Shown: positions 25,999-33,448, counted from the stretch's first letter. The stretch: 38,516 bases of DNA from Planctomycetota bacterium (GCA_023434205.1 JAEYTB010000215.1:1-38516), one strand, 5' to 3'. The notes: generated by a model from the letters alone, not told the origin. Numbers and translations: made by a program.

Positions 25999-26010
25999 CC
26001 GTTTGGTTGA
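25995..26010. promoter_or_regulatory. ArsR-type operator 2, over the -35 box
   Basis: TCAACC-GTTT-GGTTGA, same half-sites as operator 1 with an imperfect centre. The two sites are exactly 40 bp apart, about four helical turns, on the same face of the DNA. It overlaps the -35 box. Confidence 0.75.
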
Positions 26011-26094
26011 GGTTTTTCTTCCTGAGCCGGCCGAGCCGGGCACGCGGGCCGTACGACAACGGCTTCCGGTCCGTGAGATTCTTGAGAGCTGGTC

Positions 26095-26670
26095 CTAAAC
26101 AGAGACGGCCGACCCCACCGCCGCCACCCCCAGCAGCGCCGTCGCGGCGTCGCGCGCCACGCCCGCGGCTTCCAGGTCGCCGCGCATGTGGCGTGACTGG
26201 ATTGCTCCGCCCACGAGCAGCATCAGCTGACGGGTCAGCGCGTCGGGGTCGCGCACGCCTGCCTGCACGAGCAGGCCCTGCACCACGGCGGCCATGTGCG
26301 TGCCGTGGGCGGTTGCGGCGCGGTTGATCGGGTCGTTGGGGTTTGGGAACTCGGTGGAGGCGTTGAGGAACAGGCAGCCGCGGAAGCCCGGCTCGCGGAA
26401 CCAGTCGCCGAGGAAGTCGAACATGGCGAGGATGCGGGCCCTGGGGTCCGCGCCGTGCTGGGTGACGTAGGCGAGCAGCTCGCGGACATCGCGCCCGTCG
26501 CGCTCCTCGAGCACCGCGACGATCAGCGCATCCTTGCTGTCAAAGTGCTTGTAGAACGCGGTCTTGGTGATGCCGACTCGTTCGAGCACCTGGTCCAGGC
26601 CCACCGCCTGGAAGCCCCGCTCATAGAAGAGCTCGCCCGCCGCCTCGACCAGCTTGTCGCGTGTGCTCAT
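26095..26670 (-). CDS. TetR-family transcriptional regulator
   Basis: 191 aa. The N-terminal TetR_N domain is STRDKLVEAAGELFYERGFQAVGLDQVLERVGITKTAFYKHFDSK in pattern (helix-turn-helix about 25-45, with the 'GI.k.tfYkHF.sKd.Li' hallmark). The C-terminal part has ILAMFDFLGDWFREPGFRGCLFLNA (a Gly-Cys block seen in this subgroup) and LMLLVGGAIQSRHMRGD. The start MSTRDK is preferred; the long upstream frame lies in the divergent gene. It likely controls the operon to its right through tandem operators in the 132-nt divergent gap. Confidence 0.92.
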   Translation of the reverse strand: MSTRDKLVEAAGELFYERGFQAVGLDQVLERVGITKTAFYKHFDSKDALIVAVLEERDGRDVRELLAYVTQHGADPRARILAMFDFLGDWFREPGFRGCLFLNASTEFPNPNDPINRAATAHGTHMAAVVQGLLVQAGVRDPDALTRQLMLLVGGAIQSRHMRGDLEAAGVARDAATALLGVAAVGSAVSV

Positions 26671-26696
26671 GGTCCACCTGCGAGGGGTCTGGTCGG

Positions 26697-26714
26697 GTGT
26701 ACCACAAGTACACC
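26697..26714. promoter_or_regulatory. TetR operator, repeat 1
   Basis: GTGTAC-CACAA-GTACAC plus C: an inverted repeat with a 5-bp centre, nearly identical to the copy 33 bp away. It sits 26 bp upstream of the TetR start. Confidence 0.8.
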
Positions 26715-26729
26715 TCAATCGGGGGGCAA

Positions 26730-26747
26730 GTGTACCACGAGTACACC
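26730..26747. promoter_or_regulatory. TetR operator, repeat 2
   Basis: GTGTAC-CACGA-GTACAC plus C. It differs from repeat 1 at one base in the centre. The 33-bp spacing (three helical turns) puts both on one DNA face, fitting cooperative binding. Confidence 0.8.
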
Positions 26748-26802
26748 CAAAACCCCCAAGGAAGGGCGTCTTATTCGCGGCAACGTCGTCCAAAGGGAAC
26801 TT

Positions 26803-27048
26803 ATGACCTGCTGCACCGCAACCCGCTCGGCCGTCACCCCCACCCGCCCGCTGCTCGCCCGCACGCTCGAGGAGGCCCTGCAACTGGTCGCCGCGGACCC
26901 CGGGGCGTGCATCCACCTGCTGCTGCGCGCGTGGCCGCAGGTGGACCGGGCCCGGGCCGACCTGGCCGGCTCTCGCTGGGCCGACCGCATCCATGTCCAC
27001 CACCAGTCCGCGGGGGCGGCGCTGCGGCGCATCCTCCGCGCCGGCTGA
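26803..27048 (+). CDS. Small hypothetical ORF, first of the TetR-divergent operon
   Basis: 81 aa, not recognised. MTCCTATRSAVTPTRPLLAR, then EEALQLVAADPGACIHLLLR and a helix ADLAGSRWADRIHVHHQSAG. Composition is Ala/Arg-rich but with a helical, amphipathic pattern. An AAAGGGA sequence (26792-26798) lies 4 nt upstream of the ATG. It ends 34 nt before the MddA-like gene. It may be a genuine small protein or a leader ORF; a shadow reading frame is not excluded. Confidence 0.45.
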   Translation: MTCCTATRSAVTPTRPLLARTLEEALQLVAADPGACIHLLLRAWPQVDRARADLAGSRWADRIHVHHQSAGAALRRILRAG

Positions 27049-27082
27049 TCACACACCCACCTTGCACCACGAAAGGAACACC

Positions 27083-28072
27083 ATGACAACCGCACCGCAC
27101 GCCGCTGAACCCGCCCGCGCTCCCCAGTGCCCGTTCACGCTCGCCGCGAGGCGAGCCGCGGACGGCCCCGCCCGAGTCGGCACACTCCTGTACGGGGTGG
27201 TGGCGTACGCGTCGTTCTTCTTCACGATCTGCTACGCCATCGGCTTTGTGGGCAACTGGATCGTGCCCAAGTCCATCGACTCGGGGACGCCGGGGCCGCT
27301 GCTCACCTCTCTCCTCATCAACGCGGGGCTGCTCTCGATCTTCGTCGTGCAGCACACGGTGATGGCGCGGCCGGCGTTCAAGCGCTGGTGGACGCGGGTC
27401 ATCCCTGCCGCGATCGAGCGGAGCACGTTCGTGATCGCCGCGAGCGCCTCGCTGCTGGTGATCTTCGGTTTCTGGCAGCCTGCGCCGGGGACGGTGTGGC
27501 GGGTGGAGAACGGTGTGGGGGCGGGCGTGCTCACGGCGGTGTCGCTCGCGGGCTGGGCCACCGTGTTTCTCAGCTCTTTCGTCATCAACCACTTTGACCT
27601 CTTTGGGCTGCGGCAGGTGTGGGTCCGCTTCCGCGGGCGCGTGCTCGAGCCGGTGGGCTTCCGCCTCGCCGGGCCCTACAAGCTCGTGCGGCACCCGCTG
27701 ATGGTGGGCTTCCTGCTCGCCTTCTGGGCGACGCCGCACATGACCGTGGGCCACCTGTTCTTCGCCGTGATGACCACCGGGTACATCCTCATGGGCATCT
27801 GGTTCGAGGAGCGCGACCTTGTCGCCGAGCATGGGGAGAACTACCTCAAGTACCGGCGCGAGGTCCCGGCGCTGATTCCCTTCAGCAAGAAGCTCACCGG
27901 CCGGCGCGTCGGCACCGCGGCGTTCCTGTTCTTCTTGGTCAAGGGGCTGGTTTGGCTGGGGGTTGCGGGCACCGCGGGGTACGCGGCGGTGCGGAAGGCG
28001 GACGGCGTCACCTCTCCCACCGCGGCTGCGATTGAAGCGGGCACTCACGAGGGCTCTATGCGCACGAACTAG
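27083..28072 (+). CDS. MddA-like methanethiol S-methyltransferase (NnrU/isoprenylcysteine methyltransferase fold)
   Basis: 329 aa. Five to six membrane helices: GTLLYGVVAYASFFFTICYAIGF, LLINAGLLSIFVVQHTVMARP, STFVIAASASLLVIFGFW, VLTAVSLAGWATVFLSSFVI and later MTVGHLFFAVMTTGYILMGI. The C-terminal block GPYKLVRHPLMVGFLLAFWATP and FEERDLVAEHGENYLKYRREV (the RHP / EE motif pair) is the SAM-binding signature of ICMT-like methyltransferases; the VQHTVMARP and HFDLFGLRQ blocks fit MddA. MddA methylates methanethiol to dimethyl sulfide. A C-terminal extension with one more helix is present. GAAAGGA lies before the ATG. Probably under TetR control. Confidence 0.85.
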   Translation: MTTAPHAAEPARAPQCPFTLAARRAADGPARVGTLLYGVVAYASFFFTICYAIGFVGNWIVPKSIDSGTPGPLLTSLLINAGLLSIFVVQHTVMARPAFKRWWTRVIPAAIERSTFVIAASASLLVIFGFWQPAPGTVWRVENGVGAGVLTAVSLAGWATVFLSSFVINHFDLFGLRQVWVRFRGRVLEPVGFRLAGPYKLVRHPLMVGFLLAFWATPHMTVGHLFFAVMTTGYILMGIWFEERDLVAEHGENYLKYRREVPALIPFSKKLTGRRVGTAAFLFFLVKGLVWLGVAGTAGYAAVRKADGVTSPTAAAIEAGTHEGSMRTN

Positions 28073-28163
28073 AGTGCCAAGCAGGAACGCCCCACCTTCC
28101 CCGCTGCCGGCTGCAGACGCCGAAGACCACACACGAACGACCCACCGCTCCAGGAGTCACATC

Positions 28164-28985
28164 ATGACCGCACAACCCACCAGCACGCCCGCGTTCGCCG
28201 GTTCCATCCCCGAGAACTACCACACCCTTCTTGGGCCGGTTCTGTTTGAAACCTATGGCGCGGACATGCGCGACCGGCTCGCGGCGGGGAGACTGCCCGC
28301 CGGCGCTCACCTCCTCGAGCTGGCCTGCGGCACCGGCATCGTGACGCGGCAACTCCTCGACGCGCTGCCTCACGACGCCCGGCTCACGGCGACGGACATC
28401 AGCGAGCCGATGCTCGCCTTCGCGCGCCCGCGCCTGACCGAGGACCCTCGCCTGACGCTCTCGCGCGCGGATGCGTGCGAGCTGTCGTTCGCGGATGGGG
28501 CGTTCGACGCCGTGTTCTGCCAGTACGGCGTCATGTTCTTTGCCGACAAGATCAAGGCCATGCGCGAGGCCCGGCGTGTGCTCAGGCCCGGGGGCGTGTA
28601 CGTGTTCAACGTGTGGGACTCGCTGGAACGCAACCCCATCGCCGGCACGATCCAGCGGGAGCTCGACACGCTCTGCCCTCGGGACCCGCCCTCGTTCCTC
28701 CGCACGCCTTTCGGCTGGTACGACCGCGCGGAGATCGAGCGCACGACCCGTGCCGGCGGCTTTACGGATGTTCGCGTGACGGAGCTGAGCGCCCCCTGCA
28801 CCGCTCCCGACGCCCAGACCGCCGCGCGTGCGTTCCTGATGGGCACCCCCCTCGCCGTGGACCTGGCCGAACGCGGCGTGGACATGCCGGGGATGCTGAT
28901 GCACATGACCGGCGTGCTGGCGTCACGCTTCGGGGCGGCGCCGTGCCGGTCGGTGATGAACGCGCTGGTGGTGGAGGCGCGGTGA
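28164..28985 (+). CDS. Class I SAM-dependent methyltransferase
   Basis: 273 aa, cytoplasmic. Motif I is LLELACGTGIVTRQLLDAL, the strand-2 acidic residue lies in LTATDISEPMLAFAR, and ADACELSFADGAFDAVFCQYGVMFF and ARRVLRPGGVYVFNVWDS (motif III) follow. This is a Methyltransf_11 type protein, like UbiE-family or small-molecule methyltransferases. AGGAG (28152-28156) before the ATG fixes the start. It follows the MddA-like gene by 91 nt and precedes an alcohol dehydrogenase; it may act on the same pathway, but the substrate cannot be read. Confidence 0.92.
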   Translation: MTAQPTSTPAFAGSIPENYHTLLGPVLFETYGADMRDRLAAGRLPAGAHLLELACGTGIVTRQLLDALPHDARLTATDISEPMLAFARPRLTEDPRLTLSRADACELSFADGAFDAVFCQYGVMFFADKIKAMREARRVLRPGGVYVFNVWDSLERNPIAGTIQRELDTLCPRDPPSFLRTPFGWYDRAEIERTTRAGGFTDVRVTELSAPCTAPDAQTAARAFLMGTPLAVDLAERGVDMPGMLMHMTGVLASRFGAAPCRSVMNALVVEAR

Positions 28986-29058
28986 AGACCCGTTTCAAAC
29001 GCCTTCTCACACCGGAGATCAACGGGCCGCACTAGACTCCCCACCCAGGAGCCTCCCC

Positions 29059-30132
29059 ATGCCCACCCCCACCGCCGCCTTCGGGTCCGCCGACGCCAAA
29101 GCCCCGCTCGCCGCCATGACCATCCAGCGGCGCGACCCGCTGCCCACCGATGTCGAGATCGAGATCCTCTTCTGCGGCGTCTGCCACAGCGACCTGCACC
29201 AGGCCCGCAACGAGTGGCTGAACACCGTGTACCCGTGCGTGCCGGGGCATGAGATCGTCGGGCGGGTGACGCGCACCGGCGCGAAGGTCACGAAGTTCAA
29301 GAAGGGCGACATGGCCGCGGTGGGCTGCCTGGTCGATTCCTGCCGCGAGTGCCGCTCCTGCAAGGAGGGGCTCGAGAACTACTGCGAGATGGCCGGGGGC
29401 AAGCCGGTGGTGTTCACGTACAACGGCCCTGATGTCCACCTGGGCGGGCACACTTTCGGGGGCTACTCCACCTCCGTCACCGTCGATCAGGACTTCGTCC
29501 TGCGGCTCAGCGACAAGCTCGACCCTGCCGCGGCGGCCCCGCTGCTGTGCGCCGGCATCACCACCTACTCGCCCCTGCGCGAGTGGGATGTCCACGAAGC
29601 CTCCAAGGTCGGCGTCGTGGGCCTGGGAGGGCTGGGGCACATGGGCGTCAAGCTCGCCGCGGCGATGGGGGCGCAGGTGATCCTCTACACCACCAGCGAG
29701 GGCAAGGCTAAGGACGCGCTCCGCATGGGCGCGAGCGAGGTGGTGCTGTCGCGCGACGAGGCCCAAATGAAGCGCCACGCCGGCTCGCTCGACTTCATGC
29801 TCAACACGGTCTCGGCCTCGCACGACCTCAACCCGCTGATCGCGCAGCTCAAGCGCGACGGCACGATGTGCCTGGTGGGCGCGCCCCCGCCCGAGAAGCC
29901 CCACCCGCCCGTGCAGATGTTCCCGATGATCATGGGCCGCCGCCGCCTCGCGGGCTCGCTCATCGGCGGCATCAAGGAGACGCAGGAAATGCTCGACTTC
30001 TGCGCCAAGCACGGCATCGTCAGCGACATCGAGCTGATCCCGATGCAGAAGATCAACGAGGCCTACGAGCGGATGCTGAAGAGCGACGTCAAGTACCGCT
30101 TCGTCATCGATATGGCGTCGCTCAAGAAGTAG
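29059..30132 (+). CDS. Zinc-dependent alcohol dehydrogenase (YahK/CAD-like)
   Basis: 357 aa. Medium-chain dehydrogenase. Catalytic zinc ligands are Cys42 (CGVCHSD) and His64 (PGHEIVGRV); structural zinc Cys95, 98, 101 and 109 lie in a CxxCxxC...C lobe. The cofactor motif is VGLGGLGHMGVKLAAAMGA, which with the downstream TTSEGK suggests NADP(H). PMQKINEAYERMLKSDVKYRFVID ends the protein as in cinnamyl-alcohol/aldehyde reductases. It should interconvert primary alcohols and aldehydes. A TAGACT at 29033-29038 and AGGAG at 29048-29052 suggest its own promoter and a short leader. Confidence 0.95.
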   Translation: MPTPTAAFGSADAKAPLAAMTIQRRDPLPTDVEIEILFCGVCHSDLHQARNEWLNTVYPCVPGHEIVGRVTRTGAKVTKFKKGDMAAVGCLVDSCRECRSCKEGLENYCEMAGGKPVVFTYNGPDVHLGGHTFGGYSTSVTVDQDFVLRLSDKLDPAAAAPLLCAGITTYSPLREWDVHEASKVGVVGLGGLGHMGVKLAAAMGAQVILYTTSEGKAKDALRMGASEVVLSRDEAQMKRHAGSLDFMLNTVSASHDLNPLIAQLKRDGTMCLVGAPPPEKPHPPVQMFPMIMGRRRLAGSLIGGIKETQEMLDFCAKHGIVSDIELIPMQKINEAYERMLKSDVKYRFVIDMASLKK

Positions 30133-30137
30133 GCTGG

Positions 30138-30143
30138 TACACT
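30138..30143 (+). promoter_or_regulatory. -10-like box, 7 nt before GTG 30151
   Basis: TACACT, 7 nt, GTG, inside an 18-nt intergenic gap: leaderless-type spacing. Confidence 0.45.
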
Positions 30144-30150
30144 GCCGGCC

Positions 30151-30810
30151 GTGACCGACACCGCCGCACCGCCCTTACGTGCCGCCCGATCCCGCTCGCG
30201 CCGCGTGCTGGTCGCGCTCTGCACCGTGTTCCTGCTCGTGCTGCTGATGTGCATCCCAACCTTCTGTGTCGGCGGGCCGCGTTACTACGGCGCCAAGTAT
30301 TCGCCGGCCCGTGGGCCGCGTCCTACCGGCACCGCGGCGGCCCTTGTTCCCGAAGTTCAGACCGAACCGCACACCTGCGGCCTGCACGCGCTCTCCTCAA
30401 TCTACCGCGGCTACGGCCTCGACCCCCAGCAGTTTGATCTGCGCTTCCGCCTGGGGACCGATAAGCCCCTGACCAACTTCGCCGCGGACTCTACCGGCAC
30501 GCTCCCGCCCGACATCGAACGTGTCGTCTCCCAGGATGGCTTCGTGTTCAGCAAGCACGAACCCGCCGCGCCGGATACCGCGGAGCACCTGCTCAGCCAC
30601 CTCGGGCGGGGCCACGCAGCCCTCGTCCTGACCCACAAGGGGTCTCTGACGTCCGGTCTTCATTGGATAACCTTGTCCGCTTCCCCGAACGGAAGCAGCA
30701 CCGTTGTGGTCTGCGACTCCCTGAGGCCAGAGCCGTTCGAAGAGGAGGTCGCGGCCCTGCTGCCCACCCGCACCCGGACGGTCTACCTGCTCTCACCCGG
30801 CGATCGCTGA
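30151..30810 (+). CDS. Membrane-anchored C39-like cysteine peptidase-fold protein
   Basis: 219 aa. A positively charged N-terminus and one membrane helix (VLVALCTVFLLVLLMCIPTF, about 19-38) precede a papain-like domain. TCGLHALSSIYRGYG holds the candidate catalytic Cys76. SGLHWITLSA holds His171 and VVVCDSL holds Asp189, the Cys-His-Asp order of C39 peptidases. The domain would face outward. It is not fused to an ABC transporter and no double-glycine precursor peptide is evident nearby, so it may be a free-standing protease or an inactive relative. The start GTG follows a TACACT box by 7 nt. Confidence 0.8.
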   Translation: MTDTAAPPLRAARSRSRRVLVALCTVFLLVLLMCIPTFCVGGPRYYGAKYSPARGPRPTGTAAALVPEVQTEPHTCGLHALSSIYRGYGLDPQQFDLRFRLGTDKPLTNFAADSTGTLPPDIERVVSQDGFVFSKHEPAAPDTAEHLLSHLGRGHAALVLTHKGSLTSGLHWITLSASPNGSSTVVVCDSLRPEPFEEEVAALLPTRTRTVYLLSPGDR

Positions 30811-30840
30811 TTAACCGAACTGGCATCCCGGCGGGGCTCT

Positions 30841-30854
30841 GGTAATCTATTACC
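30841..30854. promoter_or_regulatory. Inverted repeat / possible promoter before small membrane protein
   Basis: GGTAAT-CT-ATTACC, an AT-rich island in GC-rich DNA. TAATCT (30843-30848) could be a -10 box with a leader of about 18 nt. The symmetry could also be an operator. Confidence 0.35.
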
Positions 30855-30872
30855 TACCTCTGGGGTGTGGCC

Positions 30873-31241
30873 ATGATCCTTGCGCTCGAAGTCTTACTTA
30901 CCATCGGCGGGCTGTGGATGCTCTGCACCGGCCGCACGTGGGGCAAGAACGCTTTCTCTCACTGGCAGCTCCGCCTGCTGGGGGGCCTGATGATGACGGT
31001 GCTGCCGGTCGCCCTGGTCGCGGTGCTGGCATTCGGCATCGGCTACGCGGCGTCGCACCCGGGGCTGGGCGAGGCCGAACTGACCGCGAAGCTGAAGTGG
31101 CCGCTGGTGGGCGTTGAGGGCGGCACGGTGCTGCTGTACGCCATCGCCGCCGGCATCTGGGAATCCAGTCTGCGCAGCCGCGTTCGCGCGGCGGAGATGC
31201 AGCCGCTCGCCGCGGGCGAGTACCCGCCGGCCACGTTCTGA
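30873..31241 (+). CDS. Small integral membrane protein
   Basis: 122 aa, not recognised. Three membrane helices: ILALEVLLTIGGLWMLCTG, LLGGLMMTVLPVALVAVLAFGIGYAA and VGVEGGTVLLYAIAAGIWE, with short loops and a cytoplasmic-looking Arg-rich end. GTG 30867, two codons upstream, is an alternative start. It stands alone, between the C39-like gene and a convergent membrane protein. Confidence 0.75.
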   Translation: MILALEVLLTIGGLWMLCTGRTWGKNAFSHWQLRLLGGLMMTVLPVALVAVLAFGIGYAASHPGLGEAELTAKLKWPLVGVEGGTVLLYAIAAGIWESSLRSRVRAAEMQPLAAGEYPPATF

Positions 31242-31276
31242 CCCCGGGCCGCTCCGCGCGTGCGCCGTGACGCGAC

Positions 31277-31702
31277 TCAGAACGCCCCGAACCAGCCCGT
31301 CCTCAGCCCCAGCCCCAGGAACGCGACCACCAGCAGGCCCCAGCAGGTGACCATCACCGCGCGGGCCACGCGCGGGGGCTGGTACGGGTGCAACGCGGCG
31401 CTCTGCAGGCCGCACTCGGGGCACGTACCGCCCGGGCTCTCGCGCAGGTCGTACGCGCACCGCGTACACGCGACCCCCCGCAGCGCCTCGTGCCGGGCCA
31501 TCGCCGCATGGTTCATCGCCACGAGCACAGCGCCCAGCGCGATCAGGGCGATCGGCGCCATGACCAGGGCCAGGTCGACCGTCACGCGCACCACCGGCGT
31601 GAAGGCGACCACCGCCCCGATCACGCCGAGGGGCACCGACGCCAGGAACCACCAGCACGCGATCCTCACCCGTGCTTTCGCTGGAACCCGATGCTTGCGC
31701 AC
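31277..31702 (-). CDS. Membrane protein with CxxC-CxxC zinc ribbon
   Basis: 141 aa from a GTG start. Two N-terminal membrane helices (WWFLASVPLGVIGAVVAFTPVV, VDLALVMAPIALIALGAVLVA), then a small zinc-ribbon-like loop CTRCAYDLRESPGGTCPECG (four Cys as two CxxC pairs), then a last helix AVMVTCWGLLVVAFLGLGL. The C..C.YDLR...CP.CG motif recurs in many planctomycete membrane proteins and serves here as a lineage marker. Function unknown. It follows the GNAT paralogue by 16 nt, probably in one operon. Confidence 0.85.
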   Translation of the reverse strand: MRKHRVPAKARVRIACWWFLASVPLGVIGAVVAFTPVVRVTVDLALVMAPIALIALGAVLVAMNHAAMARHEALRGVACTRCAYDLRESPGGTCPECGLQSAALHPYQPPRVARAVMVTCWGLLVVAFLGLGLRTGWFGAF

Positions 31703-31718
31703 GCTTTCCCCCTCCCGG

Positions 31719-32531
31719 CTACCCGCCGATGGGCTTCAGGCCCCTGCCGCTCTTTGCGAGGATCACCTTGGTGTACGCCACCGCGAAGCCCAGGCGCAAC
31801 GCGTTGCGCTCCGTGACGGCGTTGGGGCGCGAGCCCACCGTCACGATGCCCACTCCGCGCTCCGCCGCGATCCTGCACCGCTCCGCGATCAACGCCTGCT
31901 GAACGCCCCGGCCCCGCCACGCCTCGAGCACACTGAGGCCCACCAGCGAAGCCATCTCGCCGTCAAAGTCCACCGCCCCGCCGCCGACTATCTTCCGTGC
32001 CGCGTAGGCCCCCACGGCGACGACTCGCTCCATCCCGACGAACCGGCGCGAGAGCTCCAGGTGCTCGGGCGATGGATCGAACTGGGCGGGGGTGAAGCCG
32101 CGGTTGACCACCCACGCGTACTCCGCCACGGCGGCGTCGTCCCGCTTGTCGATCACGCGGAGCCCCACGCCGGCGGGCGTGCCGTGCTCCGGGCGTACGA
32201 CGCTCCCGAGCCGCCGCCAGAGTACCGTGCAGAAGTCGCGCGGCCGCAGCCCCGCCTCACCGAAGGCTCGCAGCGTCGCGCCGTCAACGAACGGCGCCAC
32301 TTCCATGCGGGGCTCGATGCCCGATGACTCGTACCACGCGACCGTGGCCGCGACCTCCGCGGCGTCCACGGGCCCGTTCAGCCCCATACCCACGCCGTAG
32401 TTGATCCACGAGCCGGGCCGGCTGCGCAGGGCGACCCCGCCGCCGGTGAACGGCCGAGTGTCTGCCGCGAAGGGCAGCCCCGCGCGTGCCCTTCGGCCCT
32501 CCTCCAGGCGTGCGATCTCGATGGGGTGCAT
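31719..32531 (-). CDS. GNAT-family N-acetyltransferase-like protein (paralogue 2)
   Basis: 270 aa. The C-terminal GNAT core reads MASLVGLSVLEAWRGRGVQQ with the R-G-V-Q-Q loop, then TVGSRPNAVTERNALRLGF and VAYTKVILAKSGRG. The N-terminal part has INYGVGMGLNG and PRMEVAPFVD. The same blocks, in the same order, occur in the gene at 5981-6799, so the two are paralogues; this copy has a Trp-rich middle and C-ending codons on the top strand. Substrate unknown. A TAGGAT box lies 6 nt before the ATG. Confidence 0.87.
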   Translation of the reverse strand: MHPIEIARLEEGRRARAGLPFAADTRPFTGGGVALRSRPGSWINYGVGMGLNGPVDAAEVAATVAWYESSGIEPRMEVAPFVDGATLRAFGEAGLRPRDFCTVLWRRLGSVVRPEHGTPAGVGLRVIDKRDDAAVAEYAWVVNRGFTPAQFDPSPEHLELSRRFVGMERVVAVGAYAARKIVGGGAVDFDGEMASLVGLSVLEAWRGRGVQQALIAERCRIAAERGVGIVTVGSRPNAVTERNALRLGFAVAYTKVILAKSGRGLKPIGG

Positions 32532-32537
32532 ACCACG

Positions 32538-32543
32538 ATCCTA
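32538..32543 (-). promoter_or_regulatory. -10-like box, 6 nt before ATG 32531
   Basis: Minus-strand TAGGAT, 6 nt, ATG: leaderless-type spacing. Confidence 0.45.
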
Positions 32544-32618
32544 ACGGGCTTGCCCACCTTCGCGCAGGTTTGACAGCAATCCGGTCGCTCGCGCCGTGCC
32601 CGCGTCGAGGGCTTGCTC

Positions 32619-32657
32619 TATACTGGGGCCCCCCGCTTAACGGCGGGGCAGGAGGAG
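32619..32657 (+). promoter_or_regulatory. Promoter, 5' hairpin and RBS of the PEP-CTERM gene
   Basis: -10 TATACT (32619-32624); the predicted start is near 32631. There, CCCCGC (32631-32636) pairs with GCGGGG (32643-32648) around TTAACG. A strong Shine-Dalgarno (AGGAGGAG, 32650-32657) follows 7 nt before the ATG. A hairpin at the extreme 5' end would stabilise the mRNA. Confidence 0.5.
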
Positions 32658-32664
32658 AGAGAAC

Positions 32665-33342
32665 ATGAAGACCGCTGCCGCCCTCGTGGTGGCTTGTGTG
32701 GCCGCCAGCGCCGCCCAGGCCGATCTGATCGCGTACTGGAACTTCAACGACAACGTGACCGGCACCAACAACGGTGACACCTACGCCCCGACGACCGGCG
32801 CGGGGCTGCTCCAGCTTGTCGTGCCGAGCCAGGACCAGGCGGGCAGCAACCGCGGGATCAACTCCTTCGCGGGCACGACCAACAACGCCATCGCACCCGA
32901 TGTCGCGGGTCAGTCGCTCGTGATCCAGGGCAGCGCTGCCGAGTCGGGCACCGCCCCCTACCCCAACAACGGCGCGACGCTGACCATTTCCTTCAGCATG
33001 ACCAACTTCGAGGATGTCTTCCTCACCTTCGCCACCCAGCGCACCAGCACCGGCTTCAACAGCAACCAGGTCGCCTGGTCCACGAACGGCACGAACTACA
33101 CGGACCTGGGCGGCACCTACTCCCCCGGCACCATGTTCGGCATTCAGACGTTCGACTTCTCCGGCTTGCTCGACAACGCCGCGACGGCGTTCATCCGCAT
33201 CACCGTGGACGGCGCTTCGGGCGTCAGCGGCAATAACCGCTTCGACAACTTCCAGCTCAACGCCACCCTCGTTCCCGCCCCCGGCGCCCTCGCGCTGCTG
33301 GGCCTGGGCGGGCTGGTCGCCAGCCGCCGCCGGCGGGCCTGA
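32665..33342 (+). CDS. PEP-CTERM sorting-signal secreted protein
   Basis: 225 aa. Signal peptide (KTAAALVVACVAASAAQA). The mature part is beta-rich, Asn/Thr/Gly/Ser-rich (LIAYWNFNDNVTGTNNG, SFSMTNFEDVFLTFATQRT, DNFQLNATL) and resembles concanavalin/jelly-roll surface proteins of this group. The C-terminus is a PEP-CTERM tripartite signal: VPAPGALALLG motif, hydrophobic helix, then SRRRR. Such proteins are cut by exosortase and may be attached at the surface; no exosortase is in the window. The strong ribosome-binding site and 5' hairpin suggest high expression. Confidence 0.92.
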   Translation: MKTAAALVVACVAASAAQADLIAYWNFNDNVTGTNNGDTYAPTTGAGLLQLVVPSQDQAGSNRGINSFAGTTNNAIAPDVAGQSLVIQGSAAESGTAPYPNNGATLTISFSMTNFEDVFLTFATQRTSTGFNSNQVAWSTNGTNYTDLGGTYSPGTMFGIQTFDFSGLLDNAATAFIRITVDGASGVSGNNRFDNFQLNATLVPAPGALALLGLGGLVASRRRRA

Positions 33343-33363
33343 GCCGTCCCAGTTTCGTCAGTC

Positions 33364-33396
33364 AAAGGGCCCGTGCCGTGTGCGCGGGCCCTTTTT
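33364..33396 (+). terminator. Rho-independent terminator of the PEP-CTERM gene
   Basis: AAAGGGCCCG (33364-33373) pairs with CGGGCCCTTT (33385-33394), 10 bp, 11-nt loop, followed by a T run to 33396. The symmetric A and T flanks would also allow action on the other strand. Confidence 0.88.
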
Positions 33397-33413
33397 CATT
33401 GCCGGGAGTGGCC

Positions 33414-33442
33414 TTGGCGCTGCGGCGCGGTTGCCGCATAAT
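33414..33442 (+). promoter_or_regulatory. Promoter of the DUF3667 gene
   Basis: -35 TTGGCG (33414-33419), 17-bp spacer, -10 CATAAT (33437-33442), then 6 nt to ATG 33449. Leaderless-type spacing. Confidence 0.6.
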
Positions 33443-33448
33443 CGCACC

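Noticed and set aside
25955..26010. AT-richer ATATGGTTGATTATG considered as a dif site near the skew change
   Set aside because: It lacks the 11-6-11 XerC/XerD arrangement and is fully explained as promoter plus operator.
30841..30854. GGTAATCTATTACC considered as a dif core
   Set aside because: The 2-bp centre and absence of XerD-like flank do not fit; more likely promoter or operator.
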